Shown: positions 4,344 to 7,249 of the stretch, one piece after another
Numbering within the stretch: position 1 is the first letter of the stretch
Layout of the letters: each line of letters opens with the position of its first letter
Assembly: GCA_002415465.1 (NCBI GenBank)
Contig: DHYT01000127.1
Coordinates: 351-7,599, forward strand
Reading direction: 5' to 3'
From: Desulfobulbaceae bacterium UBA5123
GTDB lineage: Bacteria; Desulfobacterota; Desulfobulbia; Desulfobulbales; UBA5123
Length of the DNA: 7,249 nt
Program-made: the position numbers and the translations under genes
The notes under the pieces: generated by a model
Databases searched by the model: none
Seen by the model: the letters and a program-made list of their open reading frames with translations, nothing else
What the model was told of the DNA's origin: nothing

Positions 4344-7249
4344 CTACTCCTCTTTCATCTCGCCAAATGCCTTGATTTGGGCGGTAATCTGTTCATCTGT
4401 AAAGCCACCCATGGAGATGGCAAAGGTGGGACAGTGGGAAGCGCAGATGCCGCACCCCTTACAGGAGGCGGCAATGGTTTCCGCCTTCCGCTTGTTGTCG
4501 ATCTTCTGAATACGGATCGCCTGATAGGGGCAGAGGCTCTCGCAGAGACCGCAGCCGATACAGCCGTCCTGATCCACCTTGGATACAGTGGGCTCCACGG
4601 AGACATATCCCTTGACCAGCGGGATCGCCGCCTTGGCTGCCGCCGCCTGCGCCTGAACGATAATCTCTTCCAGGGGCTTGGGCGAGTGGGCAAGGCCGCA
4701 GAGGTACACGCCCGCCACCGGCATCTCCACCGGCCGCAGCTTGACATGCGCCTCCAGGTAGAATCGGTCTTCGTTGATGGGTATCTTGAGGAGCTTGCTG
4801 ATCCCTTCGGTATCCTCGGGGACGATGCCGACACTCAAGACCACCTGATCCGGGGCGATGGTGACATCCTCAAGGAGAATCGGGTCGTAAAAAGAAACCT
4901 CGGCCTTGGCGCCCTTCTTGGTGATCTTGGGCATCTGCTCCTTGGCGTAGGGAATAAAGATAACCCCCTTCTCCCGCGCCTCACGGTAAGCATCCTCGGC
5001 ATAGCCATAGGTCCGCATCTCGCGATACAGAACAATCACCTGCGATTTCGGATCTATACCCTTGATCTTCAGTGCATTTTTTACCGCATCGTTGCAGCAT
5101 GTCTTGCTGCAGTATGCAAGATCGTCGCCCCGGGAGCCGGCGCACTGGATCATCACCGCGGATTTGGGGGCGCGGGTCTTGCCCTTGCCGGCCAGCTGTT
5201 GTTCAAGCTCCATCTGGGTAATAATCGTCTTGGCATCAGGCAGTTTCGCGCCGAGTACCGTTTCAGGCCGATGATGCTTGCCGCCGGTGGCGACCACGAT
5301 AACGCCGTGGTCGACCTCCGTCTCCTTCTTGCCCTTGCCTGCGGCAATGGTGGAAGTGAAGTTGCCGACAAAGCCGTTGACGGCGGTCAGTTCGGCATCG
5401 GTGAAGACCTCGATCAGTTTGTTCTTCTTGACCTTGCCGGTGACGTCTTTCAGCAGATCGCTCACCGTATCGCCCTGCAGGGTGTATTGCTGCTCAAGCA
5501 ACTGGCCACCGAGCTGGCTGTTTTTCTCAACGATATAGGTCTGGTATCCCTGATCGGCGAGGTTCAGCGCCGCGGTCATGCCGGCGATGCCGCCACCCAC
5601 GACCAGGGCCTTGGCCGTAACCGGCACCGTTTGCTCGGGCAGGGGGCGGATGTTGCGCGCCTTGGCCACGCCCATCCGAACCAGATCCATGGATTTGTCG
5701 GTGGCCGCCACCGGCTCGTTGGCATGTACCCAGGAGCAATGATCACGGATATTGACCATCTCGAAAAGGCAACGGTTGAGGCCGGCGTCCTTCAGGGTTT
5801 CCTGGAACAGCGGCTCATGGGTTCTCGGCGAACAGGCGGCGATGACCACCCGGTTCAACCGATGCTCCTTGATCCGTTGCTTCAACACCTCCTGCGCATC
5901 CTGGGAACAGCTGTACAGGCTCTCAGCGTAGTAGGTGACGTTTTCCATCTCGCCCGCATAGTTGGCGACCTTTGCCACGTCGACCACGCCGGCGATATTG
6001 ATGCCGCAATGACAGACGAAGACACCGATCCGAACCTCTTCATCCTCGCCCACCGGCTGCTCGGCAGGATAGGTCTTGGTGATGACCCCTTTGCCGCGCT
6101 GCTGTTTGAGCAGGCATGAGGCAAGCCCTGCGGCGGCGCTTGACTGGGTGACGGATTCGGGGATATCCTTGGGCCCCTGAAAGGCGCCTGCAACCAGAAC
6201 GCCTTCGTTGCTGCTGGCCAGGGGTGCAAAGGTGGTGGTCTTGCAGAAATCGTATTTGTTGAGCTCAAAGGCGCCGATCTTCGCGAGATTCTTGGCGTCG
6301 GTGGGTGAATCCAGTCCCACCGAGAGCACCACCATGTCGTAGCCATCGAAGTGATGCTTGCCGTCCATGGTCGCGTAGGTCAGCTTGAGCTGCTTTTCCC
6401 ACGGCATCACGTCGGCAACCTTGGCGCGGACGAACTTGATCCCGAACTGCTGCTCGGCGCGGGTCCGGGCGGCGTCGAAATCCTTGCCCTGGGTCCGCAT
6501 GTCCATGTAGTAGATGGTGATCTCACACTCGGGATCGTGTTCCTTGGCAACCATCGCCTCCTTGATCGCGTACATGCAGCAGACCGATGAGCAGTAGCCG
6601 TTGTCGCAGCCGAGATCACGGGAACCGACACACTGGATGAAGGCGATCTTGTGCGGATGCCGCTTGTCGGAGAGACAGCGAACCTCGCCCATAAACGGCC
6701 CCGAGGGGTTCAGCAGCCGCTCGAACTCAAGGCTGGTGACAACGTCCGGATGTTTACCGTAACTGTATTTGGTAAGCGCCTCGTCCGGCACCCTGCCGAA
6801 GCCGGGGCTCATGATCACCGCCCCGACCTTGATCTTGCGCTCTTCCGCTTTTTGATCAAAATCGATGGCCTTGCTGCGGCAGACCGGCACACAAATCTTA
6901 CAGGTGCCGTGCTGCAGGTGCATACATGCCTTTGGATCGATAAAATAGGTCGCGGGCACCGCCTGGGGATAATCGATATGGATGGGACGGGTAATCGCCA
7001 GCCCCTCATTGTATTCATCCACCAGGTGACGCGGACAGTATTTGGTGCAAAGGCCGCATGCCGTACACTTGTCGGCGTCGATATAGCGTGGCCGCAAACG
7101 AACTTTGGCGGTGAAGTCACCGGCCTTGCCGTCAAGACCAAGGAAATCTGCGTTGCTGAGAATCTCGATATTGGGAGACCGACCGGCCTCTACCAGCTTA
7201 GGCGCGAGTATTCAAAGCGAACAATCGTTGGTGGGAAAGGTTTTATCCA
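4344..7249 (-). CDS. hdrA: Selenocysteine-containing tandem HdrA (heterodisulfide reductase subunit A-like flavoprotein), 5' end beyond right edge
   Basis: HdrA is the FAD- and FeS-rich core of Hdr-type complexes and the bifurcation site in well-studied members. The first complete codon is GAT at 7247 (residue 1 here); 967 codons follow to TAG at 4346-4344. Residues 1-14 read [14 protein letters not shown], with TGA (7214-7212) as Sec12 where the family has CSxC. Module 1: ferredoxin cysteines C61-x2-C64-x2-C67-x3-C71, second set C108, C116, C119, C123, then IQCVGSRD with C206 and C219/C223/C224. Module 2 restarts as a full Hdr[11 protein letters not shown] near 406, CSPRTHEP near 472, FAD-binding VVGGGIAG near 549, IQCAGSR with C702 and C713/C717/C718. 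Two ferredoxin motifs end the protein (896-907, 929-940). Module 2 lacks CSxC and the inserted ferredoxin. About 180 residues, including the first FAD GxGxxG, are missing upstream by comparison with known HdrA. Without Sec reading, the gene would appear to start falsely at TTG 7097. Confidence 0.93.
4347..4352 (-). promoter_or_regulatory. Shine-Dalgarno sequence of mvhD, inside the last codons of hdrA
   Basis: GAGGAG encodes the two final Glu residues of HdrA and lies seven bases before the mvhD ATG at 4339. The layout (GAGGAG, TAG stop, GCAT, ATG) points to coupled translation of the two genes. Confidence 0.7.
7172..7195 (-). promoter_or_regulatory. Candidate bacterial SECIS element of hdrA
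   Basis: With U of the UGA as 1, minus-strand bases 20-43 fold as UGG/CCA (3 pairs), a two-base bulge UA on the 5' side, GAGGCC/GGUCUC (6 pairs, one G-U) and apical loop GGUC. A 5' bulge below a short helix topped by a GGU loop is the layout of the E. coli fdhF element (bulged U17, loop G23-U24). The loop starts 27 bases after the UGA. An alternative smaller hairpin (bases 12-29, GGU at 21-23) is also possible. Confidence 0.72.
7212..7214 (-). other. In-frame UGA, predicted selenocysteine codon of hdrA
   Basis: TGA follows TGT-TCG-CTT (Cys-Ser-Leu) and precedes ATA-CTC (Ile-Leu), replacing the second Cys of the HdrA CSxCIL motif. DKTFPTND before it and [14 protein letters not shown] after it are both strongly HdrA-like, so the frame continues through the codon. 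Confidence 0.9.

Noticed and set aside
4293..6119. Very long plus-strand open frame (608 codons) opposite hdrA
   Set aside because: It is antisense to strongly conserved HdrA sequence and has no recognisable domain. Long antisense frames are common opposite GC-rich genes.
1..7249. Genetic code with UGA read as an ordinary amino acid
   Set aside because: metY, rlmN, the receiver gene and mvhD all end at TGA at family-appropriate lengths, so UGA is a normal stop here.

Overview
The window reads as a chromosomal segment of a GC-rich, strictly anaerobic bacterium, most likely a sulfate- or sulfur-metabolising Desulfobacterota (Desulfobulbales-like). This is an inference from protein character, above all an HdrA/MvhD electron-transfer pair in which both proteins carry an in-frame UGA at a conserved cysteine. 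No rRNA or marker gene is present to fix the taxonomy.

Layout. (1) Bases 1-1825, minus strand: a methionine-biosynthesis unit, metY then metX. metX runs off the left edge. Together they acetylate homoserine and convert it to homocysteine by direct sulfhydrylation. (2) Bases 1826-2055: divergent intergenic region. (3) Bases 2056-3096, plus strand: rlmN, a radical-SAM rRNA/tRNA adenine C2-methyltransferase. (4) Bases 3165-3536, minus strand: a stand-alone CheY-like receiver protein with a TTG start, convergent with rlmN. (5) Bases 3537-3733: AT-rich gap with a likely terminator for the downstream operon and a possible promoter for the receiver gene. (6) Bases 3734-7249, minus strand: hdrA (5' end beyond the right edge) followed 4 bases later by mvhD.

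The main result is in region 6. A plain six-frame reading breaks mvhD into two pieces and makes hdrA appear to start at 7097. Both breaks are single TGA codons (4133-4135 and 7212-7214), each exactly where the family has a conserved cysteine (GG-C-x4-C in MvhD, CSxC in HdrA). The frame continues with family-typical sequence on both sides. Each TGA is followed by a hairpin with GGU in its apical loop, as expected for a bacterial SECIS element. Both genes are therefore best annotated as selenoproteins. UGA is still a normal stop here: metY, rlmN, the receiver gene and mvhD itself all end in TGA.

Functionally, HdrA is the flavin-containing (in well-studied systems, electron-bifurcating) core of heterodisulfide-reductase-type complexes. 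MvhD is the [2Fe-2S] protein that passes electrons from a hydrogenase or formate dehydrogenase into HdrA. This HdrA is a tandem version with two HdrA-like modules, only the first of which keeps the CSxC/U motif. No HdrB, HdrC, hydrogenase or dehydrogenase gene lies in the window, so the electron donor and acceptor cannot be named. Selenocysteine in these families is already known from methanogens and some Desulfobacterota, so the biology is notable but probably not wholly new. The pairing, the tandem architecture and the two candidate SECIS elements are the parts most worth checking.
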